Shown: piece after piece, positions 50,315 through 58,567 of the stretch
How positions within the stretch are numbered: position 1 is the first letter of the stretch
Layout of the letters: each line of letters opens with the position of its first letter
From: Clostridia bacterium
Lineage (GTDB): Bacteria > Bacillota_A > Clostridia > Christensenellales > Aristaeellaceae
Assembly (NCBI GenBank): GCA_017517815.1
Contig: JAFWYA010000006.1
Location: 7,611 to 71,610, forward strand
Direction: 5' to 3'
DNA: 64,000 nt
Position numbers and translations under genes: made by a program
Notes under the pieces: generated by a model
Databases searched by the model: none
What the model was told of the DNA's origin: nothing
The model's input: the letters and a program-made list of their open reading frames with translations, nothing else

Positions 50315-52069
50315 ATGGAAACTGCCGTAACCAAAAGCAACTTTATCTGGGACGCCGTGGAAGAAGATTTACGGAGCGGGCGCTATCAAAGCGTTCATAC
50401 GCGCTTTCCGCCTGAACCCAACGGATATATGCACATCGGCCACTGCAAGGCGCTGATCATGGACTTCCTCACCGCCGAAAAGTATGGCGGTCAGTGCAAC
50501 CTGCGCTTTGACGATACCAACCCCGCCAAGGAAGATACCGAGTATGTCGAGGCCATCAAGCACGACATCAACTGGCTGGGCTTCCACTGGACCGGCGGAC
50601 TGTACTACGCCAGCGACTACTACGACAAGTGCTACGAGATCGCCGAGGACTGGATCCAGCGCGGCCTGGCCTATGTGGACGAACTGAGCAAGGAAGAGAT
50701 GCGCGAGTACCGCGGCACCCTCACCAAGCCCGGCAAGAACAGCCCCTGGCGCGACCGTCCTGCCGAGGAAAGCCTGGACCTGTTCCGCCGCATGCGTGCT
50801 GGCGAATTTGAAGAGGGCAAGTACACCCTGCGCGCCAAGATCGACATGGCCAGCCCCAACATCGTCATGCGCGACCCTGCCATGTACCGCATCCTGTACA
50901 AGGAGCACTGGCGCACCGGCAAAAAGTGGTGCATCTACCCCATGTACGACTTTGCCCACCCCATCGGCGACGCGCTGGAAGGCATCAGCCACAGCCTGTG
51001 CTCGCTGGAGTATGAAATTCACCGTCCCTTGTACGACTGGGTGGTGGAAAAGAGCGCGCACATGCTGCCCGCCCGTCCCCGCCAGATCGAGTTTGCCCGC
51101 CTGAACATGACCCAGACCGTGATGAGCAAGCGTAAGCTGCGCGCGCTGGTCGAGGGCGGTTATGTGCGCGGCTGGGACGATCCCCGCATGCCCACCCTCA
51201 GCGCTCTGCGCCGCCGCGGCTACACCGCCGCCGCCATCCGCGACTTCGTCAGCCGCATTGGTCTGAGCAAGGCCGACTCCACCGTCGACACCGCCCTGCT
51301 GGAAGCCTGCGTGCGTGACGACCTGGGCAAGGTATCCGCCCGCGCGATGGCCGTGCTCAAGCCCATCAAGGTGGTGCTGACCAACTGGCCCGAGGGCGAA
51401 ACCAAGACCCTCGTCATGGAAAACCATCCCGACAACCCCGAGATGGGCACCCACGAGGTCACCTTTGGCCGCGAGCTCTACATCGACGCCGACGACTTCA
51501 TGGAGGTTCCCGCCAAGAAGTTCCAGCGCATGTATCCCGGCTTTGAGGTTCGTCTCAAGGGCGCGTACATCGTCAAGTGTGAAGGCTGCGCCAAGGACGA
51601 CGAAGGCAACATCACCGAGGTGTACTGCACCGTCGACTTCGACTCCGCCTCCGGCACCCCCGGCGCCGACCGCAAGATCAAGGGCAAGGTGCTGCACTGG
51701 GTAAGCGCCATCGACGCCGTGCCCTTCGAAGCCCGCCTGTACGAGCCGCTGCTGGCTGACAACGGCGAGGAAGCTGCCGAAGAAGCCGAGCCCGTTGTGG
51801 AAGAGATTGTCGACGTTGAAGAGACCGAAGAGGCTGAGGACGCGCTGACCCGCAAGGATTACGACTTCCTCAAGCAGCTCAATCCCAACAGCCTGACCAT
51901 TCTCAACGGCTTTGTGGAGCCCTGCGTGCTGGACAGCGCCGCCGGCACCACCTACCAGTTCCTGCGCACCGGCTATTTCTGCAAGGACCCCGATTCCACC
52001 GCCGAAAAGCCCGTGTTCAACCGCACGGTAGGCCTGCGCGACACCTTCGCCAAGCAGGTAAAAGCGTAA
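50315..52069 (+). CDS. glnS: Glutaminyl-tRNA synthetase
   Basis: Class I synthetase charging tRNA-Gln directly. The 584-residue protein has the HIGH motif (PPEPNGYMHIGHCKAL, about residues 30-45), the ENTPAKEDTEY-like FDDTNPAKEDTEY block, and the KMSKS equivalent VMSKRKLRAL. The two-barrel anticodon-binding region ends in TAEKPVFNRTVGLRDTF. Compared with E. coli GlnRS, about 30 strongly acidic residues (AAEEAEPVVEEIVDVEETEE) are inserted between the RLYEPLL strand and the LKQLNPNSL segment. Most Firmicutes lack GlnRS and use GluRS plus GatCAB, so the gene was probably gained by transfer at some stage. The start follows AAGGAAGG. Confidence 0.95.
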   Translation: METAVTKSNFIWDAVEEDLRSGRYQSVHTRFPPEPNGYMHIGHCKALIMDFLTAEKYGGQCNLRFDDTNPAKEDTEYVEAIKHDINWLGFHWTGGLYYASDYYDKCYEIAEDWIQRGLAYVDELSKEEMREYRGTLTKPGKNSPWRDRPAEESLDLFRRMRAGEFEEGKYTLRAKIDMASPNIVMRDPAMYRILYKEHWRTGKKWCIYPMYDFAHPIGDALEGISHSLCSLEYEIHRPLYDWVVEKSAHMLPARPRQIEFARLNMTQTVMSKRKLRALVEGGYVRGWDDPRMPTLSALRRRGYTAAAIRDFVSRIGLSKADSTVDTALLEACVRDDLGKVSARAMAVLKPIKVVLTNWPEGETKTLVMENHPDNPEMGTHEVTFGRELYIDADDFMEVPAKKFQRMYPGFEVRLKGAYIVKCEGCAKDDEGNITEVYCTVDFDSASGTPGADRKIKGKVLHWVSAIDAVPFEARLYEPLLADNGEEAAEEAEPVVEEIVDVEETEEAEDALTRKDYDFLKQLNPNSLTILNGFVEPCVLDSAAGTTYQFLRTGYFCKDPDSTAEKPVFNRTVGLRDTFAKQVKA

Positions 52070-52078
52070 TTTGTTGAA

Positions 52079-52113
52079 AGCCGGACTGGCTTGCCAGTCC
52101 GGCTCAGACTTTT
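52079..52113 (+). terminator. Terminator of glnS
   Basis: Perfect 12-bp stem AGCCGGACTGGC/GCCAGTCCGGCT (52079-52090 with 52093-52104) with a TT loop, then CAGACTTTT. Confidence 0.8.
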
Positions 52114-52125
52114 ATAGACCCGGGT

Positions 52126-52216
52126 GGTGTCGGAGGGCCGCAGCCCTCCGACTCTGGTTCCGAAACCAGCGACATGTGCGGTGGTTTCGGAAGCCTTGCT
52201 TAGCAAGGCTTTCCTT
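52126..52216 (+). repeat. Three-hairpin structured element, copy A
   Basis: Hairpin 1 is GTCGGAGGGC/GCCCTCCGAC (52129-52138 with 52143-52152). Hairpin 2 is TCCGAAACCA/TGGTTTCGGA (52159-52168 with 52182-52191) with the 13-nt loop GCGACATGTGCGG. Hairpin 3 is AGCCTTGC/GCAAGGCT (52192-52199 with 52203-52210). The element recurs at 63845-63935 with compensatory changes in hairpin 2. It lies downstream of glnS and upstream of a membrane protein gene. Confidence 0.85.
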
Positions 52217-52269
52217 ACGCCGATCGCCGCCCGGCGAGCCGCAGGCGAGTAGGCGAGCGGTGCAAAACC

Positions 52270-52302
52270 GATGAAAAAATCGCCAAAGGCGAGTTTTTTA
52301 TC
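52270..52302 (+). terminator. Hairpin before the membrane protein gene
   Basis: GATGAAAAAATCGCC and GGCGAGTTTTTTATC pair around AAA (two mismatches). The 3' arm is T-rich. It ends about 20 nt before the next start codon, so it is either a terminator or part of the leader. Confidence 0.55.
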
Positions 52303-52324
52303 GGCCTTTTTACAGGAGGACTGT

Positions 52325-53572
52325 ATGTTTCAAAAGAAGTGGCTGACGCGCTACGCGGCGCTGTATCTGGCCGTGGCCATCGCAGGCGCGCTGTTTTTGT
52401 ACCTGACCGGGCTTCTGCCGCAGGAACGGGTGCGCGCCAACCTGTGCACATCCGCTTTGCAATTTGAGCAGGAGGGCCAGTTCCCCTATCTGTTCAACAG
52501 CCGCAGCGACGCTTACCGGGTGGACGCCTACAGCGAGTCGCTCATTCTGAACCACGCTTATTTCATGGACACGCGCACCTCGCCCGTATCCATCGTGCAA
52601 AACCCCAGCTACCGCGACGGCTGGCACCCGGTGGATTCCCTTTTGAAGCTGGCGCAGGACGAGACCCTCGCCGCCAACAGCGAGCGCAGCCATTACTGGC
52701 TGGGCTTCCGCGCGGTGGTAAGGCCCCTGCTTGCGCTGATGCCGTATCAGGACATCCGCGGCGTGGTGAGCGCGGCGTTCTTTGCCCTCTTCCTGTGTGC
52801 GGCATTCCTGCTGTATCAGCAGTCCGACATCCGCACAGCCGCGTGCCTTGCACTGACGGTCATCGTGATGAACCCGATCATTGTCAGCGCGTCGCTGCAG
52901 TACAGCTGCTGCTTCTTTCTGGCGTTTGCAGGCGTCATTGCCGTGTGCAGTCTGCACCGCAGACCTGTCGCCCTGTACGCCGTGTTCCTGCTGCTGGGCC
53001 AGCTGACGCAGTACTTTGACTTCTACACCGCACCCGTCATCACATGGGGGCTGCCGTTTGCAGCTGTGCTGAGCATCCAAAAGCCCACATTCCGCAAAGG
53101 CATGGCGCAGCTGGGACTGACGCTGGGCCTGTGGGCTGCTGCCTATGCTGGCATGTGGTTTTTGAAGATGATCCTCACCACGCTGTTCACCGAGGAGAAC
53201 GGCTTTGCCATCTTCAGCCATTTCCTGTATTACACCGGCGTGACCGAAGCCGCCGCAGGTCAGGTGCGCTACTCATTGTGGGGCGCTTTGAGCCTGTGCC
53301 TGGCCAATGTGTTCACCCCGGCCAACATCCTGCTGCTGGGCGTGTGCCTGATCAGCCTGATCGTTTACTGGCTTGCGCACCGCCGCGAGCTTGTCCCCGG
53401 CGGCAGGGCCGTATGGTGCTATGCCATCGTGGCGGCGCTGCCGGTCATCTGGCTGCTGTGCGCCAGTCAGGCCAGCGGACGGCACAGCTACTTCCAGTAC
53501 CGCACGCTGACAGCGTCGGTGTTTGCAGGGCTGATGTTTGTGACGCAGCTTTTCGAACGTAAAAAAGCATAA
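52325..53572 (+). CDS. Polytopic membrane protein of unknown function
   Basis: A 415-residue protein. TM1 is at about residues 10-28. An outside loop of about 110 residues (with DAYSESLILNHAYFMDTRTS and NPSYRDGWHPVDSLL) follows, then about eight more helices (first VVSAAFFALFLCAAFLLY). The layout, a helix, a large outside loop and a helix bundle, resembles GT-C glycosyltransferase-like membrane proteins, but no Asp-Asp or Glu motif was identified with confidence. AGGAGG lies 5 nt before the start. Preceded by repeat copy A and closed by a strong terminator, so it is a single-gene unit. Confidence 0.75.
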   Translation: MFQKKWLTRYAALYLAVAIAGALFLYLTGLLPQERVRANLCTSALQFEQEGQFPYLFNSRSDAYRVDAYSESLILNHAYFMDTRTSPVSIVQNPSYRDGWHPVDSLLKLAQDETLAANSERSHYWLGFRAVVRPLLALMPYQDIRGVVSAAFFALFLCAAFLLYQQSDIRTAACLALTVIVMNPIIVSASLQYSCCFFLAFAGVIAVCSLHRRPVALYAVFLLLGQLTQYFDFYTAPVITWGLPFAAVLSIQKPTFRKGMAQLGLTLGLWAAAYAGMWFLKMILTTLFTEENGFAIFSHFLYYTGVTEAAAGQVRYSLWGALSLCLANVFTPANILLLGVCLISLIVYWLAHRRELVPGGRAVWCYAIVAALPVIWLLCASQASGRHSYFQYRTLTASVFAGLMFVTQLFERKKA

Positions 53573-53575
53573 GCA

Positions 53576-53606
53576 AATCCCGGCAGCAGAAACGCTGCCG
53601 GGATTT
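53576..53606. terminator. Terminator between converging genes
   Basis: AAATCCCGGCAGC/GCTGCCGGGATTT, a 13-bp stem with A-rich and T-rich flanks, serving both converging genes. Confidence 0.85.
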
Positions 53607-53625
53607 CTGATTGCAAGTCTGCCGG

Positions 53626-55122
53626 TCATTCCTTCCACGTTACGTCCAGGCCCACCTCGAAAATGCGGCGCCAGGGCATCCACACATCGTTGATGGAAAT
53701 GTGCTCAGCCACGCTGGGCAGGCGGGTCTTTACATACTCGTTCAGGCGCTCGTCCACGATGCGGCTCACCTCACCGCGCTCGCCGCCTGCGTTGAACCAG
53801 TCCAGGCCCATGCCGGGCAGCACGTCGCGGTTGACTTCGCCGCGCACGCAGCCGCAGTAACCGGCGTCCTCCACAAGGCGCAGGGCCATGAAGCTCTTGT
53901 GCTGAGGCGTGAGACCCTCCAGCAGGGCATGCACGCCCATGGCGATGGAGGTGCCCAGCGTATTGGAGGATGTATTCCAGCCCGCATAGCCCTGCAGGCG
54001 GTTAATCAGGCCCATGTGATCCATCAGGGCGATGAGATCCTGATCGGCGCCGTTGGCATAGGCGATGTCGGCGATGGTAACGATCTTGCCGTCGTCCAGG
54101 CAGTCCGCCACATAGGTGATGAAGGCGATGAGCGTGCGTTCCACCGCGTACTCTCGGGAGGTAACAGGCTGAGCCGCCGCTTCGCGCATCAGGTTGCCGG
54201 GCGCGTTGACGGCCAGCACGATATCCGCCTCTGCAGCGGAGCTTACGATGCGCAATCCCGCAGCCATCAGCTGATACTTGATGCTTTCACCCACAGAGCG
54301 GTCCTCATACAGCGGGATCACGGTGGGCGCGGTGGTGGCGGCGTATGTCACATAGGCCTTGGGGCGCAGGTTTGCAAAATGCAGCACCATGCGGCTGGCC
54401 AGCGTCAGACCCAGCTCGTCCGCGCCGGGGTACATGAGCACCTTCGTCCACAGCTTCTTTTCATCAATGCCCCTGCGGAGCTTCTGCTGATCCAGCGCGG
54501 TAAATCCAAAGGGTGCGGAGTCGTCCTGCGGCAGGATGAGGAAGTCGATCACGCCGTCTTCCACCAGCTGAAGCGTTTCCAGATTGCGCTTGCCGTTAAA
54601 TTCGCGGCGGGCGATATAGTCCGCCAGCACCTCCTGGGGGATCTTTGCACGCAGTTCGTCAGGATCGTTGCCATCCAGGCCCAGATCTCGGCGATGCTGC
54701 GCCTCGCCCAGCAGGAAGATCTCGCGGCCATAGTGCTCGTAATAGTCCGGCTCTTCGTCGGAGGAGCTGTACTGCGGGCAGCGCATGATGCACTGGAAGG
54801 CGTAGATGGTCAGCTTCGGGTTGGCCTTTTTCAGCTCCCCGATCACCGCCATGCGGCTGTGCACTTCGTCCTCGGTAAGGTAGTGCAGGCGCGAGGGGAT
54901 CAGGCCGCCGTAGAGCAGCGTGTCCATCGACAGCACCAGTCCGTCGGCGTTGGCGCACTCGCGGCGCAGGAAATCGGCGATCTGCTCATGGTTGGCAGGC
55001 GTCTTTTTATCGCCCATCTTTTCGGGCACAGCCACGCTGAGATTATCACTCTGGAACAGAAGCGGCACAAACCGCGCGTTGCAAGGGCGTTCATCCAGCG
55101 GCAGATATACAAGCTTTTTCAT
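53626..55122 (-). CDS. DUF4127 family protein
   Basis: A 498-residue soluble protein of the DUF4127 family, recognised from the N-terminal YLPLDERPCNARFVPLL and the later YGGLIPSRLHYL and VLAVNAPGN, with TIADIAYANGADQDLI. Family members are 490-520 residues, so it is full length. No catalytic role is established; the conserved acidic and Asn/Asp positions suggest a hydrolase. Single-gene unit with a TTGACA promoter upstream. AGGAGG lies near the start. Confidence 0.88.
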   Translation of the reverse strand: MKKLVYLPLDERPCNARFVPLLFQSDNLSVAVPEKMGDKKTPANHEQIADFLRRECANADGLVLSMDTLLYGGLIPSRLHYLTEDEVHSRMAVIGELKKANPKLTIYAFQCIMRCPQYSSSDEEPDYYEHYGREIFLLGEAQHRRDLGLDGNDPDELRAKIPQEVLADYIARREFNGKRNLETLQLVEDGVIDFLILPQDDSAPFGFTALDQQKLRRGIDEKKLWTKVLMYPGADELGLTLASRMVLHFANLRPKAYVTYAATTAPTVIPLYEDRSVGESIKYQLMAAGLRIVSSAAEADIVLAVNAPGNLMREAAAQPVTSREYAVERTLIAFITYVADCLDDGKIVTIADIAYANGADQDLIALMDHMGLINRLQGYAGWNTSSNTLGTSIAMGVHALLEGLTPQHKSFMALRLVEDAGYCGCVRGEVNRDVLPGMGLDWFNAGGERGEVSRIVDERLNEYVKTRLPSVAEHISINDVWMPWRRIFEVGLDVTWKE

Positions 55123-55181
55123 TCTCCAAAACCTCCTCTATCGAAACCGGGAATTCAGGGTATACTGCTTTGGCTTGCCCT

Positions 55182-55211
55182 ATCATACCATCCGGCGTCG
55201 GCGGGTGTCAA
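55182..55211 (-). promoter_or_regulatory. Promoter of the DUF4127 gene
   Basis: Minus strand perfect TTGACA (55206-55211), 18-nt spacer, TATGAT (55182-55187). Confidence 0.72.
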
Positions 55212-55236
55212 TTCACGATTTGTTCACAAAAACGCC

Positions 55237-55264
55237 TTGCGAAGGAGTGGGAGTATGGTATAAT
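55237..55264 (+). promoter_or_regulatory. Candidate promoter of pgsA
   Basis: TTGCGA (55237-55242), 16-nt spacer, perfect TATAAT (55259-55264), 30 nt before the chosen TTG start. Confidence 0.55.
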
Positions 55265-55293
55265 GGATAATGCACCCAAAGGAGGTTGCTGTT

Positions 55294-55899
55294 TTGACTG
55301 TCAGGGAATATATCCGCAACAATATGAACCTGCCCAATATTCTCACGCTGATCCGGCTTTTTCTGGTGCCGGTGTACATCGTGGTGTTTGCACTGGGCGA
55401 AAAATATGCTGCGCTGGCCGTTTTTCTGGTCGCCAGCTTCACCGACCTGCTGGACGGCCGCATCGCCCGCAAGTACAACCTGATTACCGACTTCGGAAAG
55501 CTGATGGATCCGCTGGCCGATAAAGTCATGGTGCTGACCGCCATGTTCAGCATGGCCATCGGCAACGCCCGCATCCCCAAAGTGATCCCCTGGGCCGCGG
55601 TGATCATCCTGTTTATCAAGGAACTCATCATGGTCATCGGCAGCGGCAAGCTGCTCAAAAGCGGCGTGGTAGTCTACGCCAGCATGATCGGCAAGGTGGC
55701 GCAGTGCTGCTTCATCGCAAGCCTGGTGCTGACCTACTTCCACGACAAGTTCGTGGCCCTCTGCCCCGGCTGGTTCCTCACCCCCGATTTGATCCTGATG
55801 TGGACGTCGGTGGTGCTCACGCTGTGCGCGCTGGTGTTTTACGTAAACCAGGGCGTGCAGGTCGCAAAAAAGATGGGGCTTATCAAGCAAAGGACATAA
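55294..55899 (+). CDS. pgsA: CDP-diacylglycerol-glycerol-3-phosphate 3-phosphatidyltransferase
   Basis: Makes phosphatidylglycerol phosphate, the step leading to phosphatidylglycerol and cardiolipin. The 201-residue integral membrane protein has the CDP-alcohol phosphotransferase motif DGRIARKYNLITDFGKLMDP plus LADK (all four Asp present, about residues 52-76). The family N-terminus NLPNILTLIRLFLVPVYI is present. The start is taken as TTG at 55294, 8 nt after AAAGGAGG; the ATG at 55270 precedes that site, and the later ATG (MNLPNILT) has no site of its own. About five to six membrane helices. Confidence 0.92.
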   Translation: MTVREYIRNNMNLPNILTLIRLFLVPVYIVVFALGEKYAALAVFLVASFTDLLDGRIARKYNLITDFGKLMDPLADKVMVLTAMFSMAIGNARIPKVIPWAAVIILFIKELIMVIGSGKLLKSGVVVYASMIGKVAQCCFIASLVLTYFHDKFVALCPGWFLTPDLILMWTSVVLTLCALVFYVNQGVQVAKKMGLIKQRT

Positions 55900-55900
55900 G

Positions 55901-55935
55901 AAAAACGCGGAAAGCAGTTGGCTTTCCGCGTTTTT
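55901..55935 (+). terminator. Terminator of pgsA
   Basis: Perfect 15-bp stem AAAAACGCGGAAAGC/GCTTTCCGCGTTTTT. Confidence 0.9.
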
Positions 55936-55955
55936 CAGTTCTCTCTGCACACGGC

Positions 55956-55985
55956 TTGACAGAGAAAAAAGCCCAATGCTATAGT
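55956..55985 (+). promoter_or_regulatory. Promoter of the GtrII-like gene
   Basis: Perfect TTGACA (55956-55961), 18-nt spacer, TATAGT (55980-55985). Confidence 0.72.
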
Positions 55986-56025
55986 ATGGATGAACGCAAA
56001 ACCGTTTGATGCGGAGGAACACGCC

Positions 56026-57576
56026 ATGTCATTCATCGTCCAGCTGCAAAAGGCCTGGAAAAACCAAAACAGCCGAAAACTTTTCTGCTGCGCCATGGCC
56101 GGCAGCCTTTTCTGGGGCCTGCTGGCGCATGCCTTTGTTTACCTCAATTACATTCCCATGCATGATGCGCTGAATTACACATCCCGTTATGCCTCCGGCT
56201 GGGAAATTGCTATGGGCCGCTTTGGCCAGTTGATCTATGCCAAGTTTCGCAGCACCTATTCCACGCCGTGGCTCGGCGGTGTGTTTTCGCTTTTCTTTAT
56301 CGGTGCTGCAGCCTTTTTGATCTGCGATATTCTCCAGTTGGAAAACAAACCCCTCGTGTTTGTCTCTTCCGGCCTGCTGGTCGCCAACGCCACGCTGACC
56401 GACGCCAACTGCAGCTTTTTGTACGTTGCAGACACCTTCGCGCTGGCCATGCTGCTGGCCTGCGCAGGCGCATGGGTTCTTTTGAAGCTGCAAGGTCATT
56501 GGGCGGTGAAAGCCGTTGCGGCGTCGCTGTTCTTTACAGCGACGATGACGCTGTATCAAAGTTATATCACCACCGCCGTTTTGCTGCTGCTGTTTTCTGT
56601 GATGCACAAAGCCATGACGCAGAGCAGACTGATTACAGCCGAATGGAAAAATTGGCTTGGGTATATTCTTTCCATGTTGCTTACGCTTATTTTCTATTTC
56701 CTGCTGTTCAAACTTTTCCTGCACCATTACCATGTGAGTATCGCCAACAGCTACAACAGCCCAGCAAACCTGTTGACTCTGTCGTTCAAACCGCTTTGGA
56801 ACTCCGCACTGGCTGTTTGTGCCAACGTCGCATGCTTCTTTGCGGGCGTGGACGGAAGTTTTACGCTCATCCATGCACTTCATCTGGCGTTGGGCGGCGC
56901 GGCTGTGATCCTGATGATCCGTCAGCTGCGGAAACAGAAAATGCCCCTGTTTAACTGGTTTGTCGTGCTGGTCGGCTGCGTGGCCTGCCTGCTCGTCGCG
57001 GTGCTGATGAGCATTATCATGAAGGATGATAGTATCGACTTTCTCACCTCGCACGGACTGTTTTTGCTATATCCGGCAGCCCTTTCCCTCATCAGCCGCG
57101 CGCAGCTGCGCTGGCACAGGGGCGTGCGCGTCTGCGCGCTGTTTGCCTGTATCTGCATTCTGATCAGCAACACCATTTTCAGCAATGAAATTTACACCTA
57201 TCAGAAACTGCAGTACGACAAAACCTTGTCCCACATGACCCGTGTCCTTTACGACGTCAACAATACGCCCGGTTATGTGTGCGACCAGACAAAGGTCGTT
57301 ATCATTGGTCACAGCGGTTTTGCCCCCTATATTGCAAACGGTCCGAAGCCTGAGGGCGTGCAGTGGCTGAGAGGCTTTACCACACTTTCGCCATCGGACA
57401 GGATTTCGTTTGGCTCCTACATCCAGAATATGGGAGAAATGATGAATGTTGATTCCTCAGCAGAAACAATGGACGTTATGATGGCCCATCCCGCCGTGCA
57501 GGCCATGCCGCACTATCCGATCAATGGCTATTGTCAGCTCGTTGACGATACCGTCGTCGTCAAGCTGCTGTACTGA
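56026..57576 (+). CDS. GtrII-like glucosyltransferase domain membrane protein
   Basis: A 516-residue polytopic protein, similar in layout to the Glucos_trans_II (GtrII) family, which move a sugar from a lipid carrier to a cell-surface polymer. A short cytoplasmic start is followed by a TM helix at about residues 21-40, then the outside loop YLNYIPMHDALNYTSRYASG with the candidate catalytic acidic residue, and about nine further helices, for example SLFFIGAAAFLICDILQL. A C-terminal soluble part of about 110 residues ends the chain. AT content is somewhat higher than its neighbours. GGAGG lies 8 nt before the start. Single gene between two terminators. Family assignment is from pattern memory. 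Confidence 0.75.
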   Translation: MSFIVQLQKAWKNQNSRKLFCCAMAGSLFWGLLAHAFVYLNYIPMHDALNYTSRYASGWEIAMGRFGQLIYAKFRSTYSTPWLGGVFSLFFIGAAAFLICDILQLENKPLVFVSSGLLVANATLTDANCSFLYVADTFALAMLLACAGAWVLLKLQGHWAVKAVAASLFFTATMTLYQSYITTAVLLLLFSVMHKAMTQSRLITAEWKNWLGYILSMLLTLIFYFLLFKLFLHHYHVSIANSYNSPANLLTLSFKPLWNSALAVCANVACFFAGVDGSFTLIHALHLALGGAAVILMIRQLRKQKMPLFNWFVVLVGCVACLLVAVLMSIIMKDDSIDFLTSHGLFLLYPAALSLISRAQLRWHRGVRVCALFACICILISNTIFSNEIYTYQKLQYDKTLSHMTRVLYDVNNTPGYVCDQTKVVIIGHSGFAPYIANGPKPEGVQWLRGFTTLSPSDRISFGSYIQNMGEMMNVDSSAETMDVMMAHPAVQAMPHYPINGYCQLVDDTVVVKLLY

Positions 57577-57590
57577 TCTTCAAACAGCAG

Positions 57591-57622
57591 CGGCAGCAGG
57601 ACATTCCTGCTGCCGTTTTTTA
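57591..57622 (+). terminator. Terminator of the GtrII-like gene
   Basis: Perfect 10-bp stem CGGCAGCAGG/CCTGCTGCCG (57591-57600 with 57606-57615) followed by T6. Confidence 0.85.
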
Positions 57623-58339
57623 TTATTCTCCAAATCCGCCGTTGACGCCCACGACCTGCCCGGTGACAAACGCGCTTTTTTCGTCCGCCAGCCACAGAAT
57701 GGCATCGGCCACATCCTCAGGCGTGCCCAAACGTCCCACGGGCGTTTCATCTGCCAAAACGGCAAGGTCATCAGGGCTGAAGCTGCCCAGCATGTCGGTT
57801 TCGATCACACCGGGGCAGATGCAGTTGACTGTCACGCCGCTGGGTGCGACCTCCTTGGCAAGCGCTTTTGTCAGGCCGATGAGCCCCGCCTTGGCCGCGG
57901 AATAGTGCACCTCGCAGCTGGCGCCCACCTGCCCCCAGATGCTGCCTACGTTGATGATGCGCCCGTACCGGCGCGAGATCATGCCGGGCAGCACCTCGCG
58001 GCTTGCGTAAAACGCACCGGACAGGTTGACCCCCAGCATGCGCTGCCAGTCTTCGTCGGTGATGTCGGTAAACAGCTTCTGCTGCGCAATGCCGGCATTG
58101 TTGATAAGCACGTCTATGTGCGAAAGCACGCGCAGCGCCTCGGCACATGCCTGCTTCACGCTCTGACTGTCGCTCACATCACAACGAATGGCGACTGCCC
58201 CGGTCTGCGCCGCCAGCGCCTGCGCCGCCGCCTCGCTTGTATGATAGAAAAAGGCCGTGCGCCAGCCCTTCTTTGCAAAGGCACGCACGGTCTGCGCGCC
58301 GATGCCCCGGCTGCCGCCGGTGATCAGTGCGGTACCCAT
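57623..58339 (-). CDS. Short-chain dehydrogenase/reductase (FabG-like)
   Basis: A 238-residue NAD(P)-dependent oxidoreductase. The cofactor loop is ALITGGSRGIGAQT (about residues 3-16), followed by DVLINNAGIAQQ, the active-site YSAAKAGLIG (Tyr and Lys) with the upstream Ser in IINVGSIWG, and the end FVTGQVVGVNGGFG. It resembles 3-oxoacyl-ACP reductase FabG, but fatty acid synthesis genes are not adjacent, so the substrate is open. Two ATG codons lie side by side; the second, 6 nt after AGGAGG, is used here. Confidence 0.9.
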   Translation of the reverse strand: MGTALITGGSRGIGAQTVRAFAKKGWRTAFFYHTSEAAAQALAAQTGAVAIRCDVSDSQSVKQACAEALRVLSHIDVLINNAGIAQQKLFTDITDEDWQRMLGVNLSGAFYASREVLPGMISRRYGRIINVGSIWGQVGASCEVHYSAAKAGLIGLTKALAKEVAPSGVTVNCICPGVIETDMLGSFSPDDLAVLADETPVGRLGTPEDVADAILWLADEKSAFVTGQVVGVNGGFGE

Positions 58340-58393
58340 CATCGTCCTCCTGACAAAAAATATCAAACACTTGCTTTCCGCTCACCCAAGCGA

Positions 58394-58419
58394 GCCAGTG
58401 CGCCTGCATGCGCACTGGC
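58394..58419. repeat. 10-bp hairpin upstream of the SDR gene
   Basis: GCCAGTGCGC/GCGCACTGGC around CTGCAT. It lies between corA and the SDR gene on the minus strand. Confidence 0.6.
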
Positions 58420-58463
58420 GGTCAAAGAACCCAGCCCCAAGCACCGTCCGCCAACTCCGCGAA

Positions 58464-58537
58464 GCGGACCGGGGTGCAGGGGCTTAGCCCCTGCCGCGAA
58501 GCGGAACGAGGTGCAGGGGCACTGCCCCTGCCGCGAA
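58464..58537. repeat. 37-bp tandem repeat built on a CAGGGGC palindrome
   Basis: Two adjacent 37-bp units (58464-58500 and 58501-58537), each containing GTGCAGGGGC, a short spacer and GCCCCTGCCGCGAA, followed by a partial third. It is 3' untranslated sequence after corA. It shares the CAGGGGC palindrome with 3029, 46882 and 46906. Confidence 0.75.
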
Positions 58538-58567
58538 GCGGTGCACGGGTCAAGGGCGAAGCCCTTG

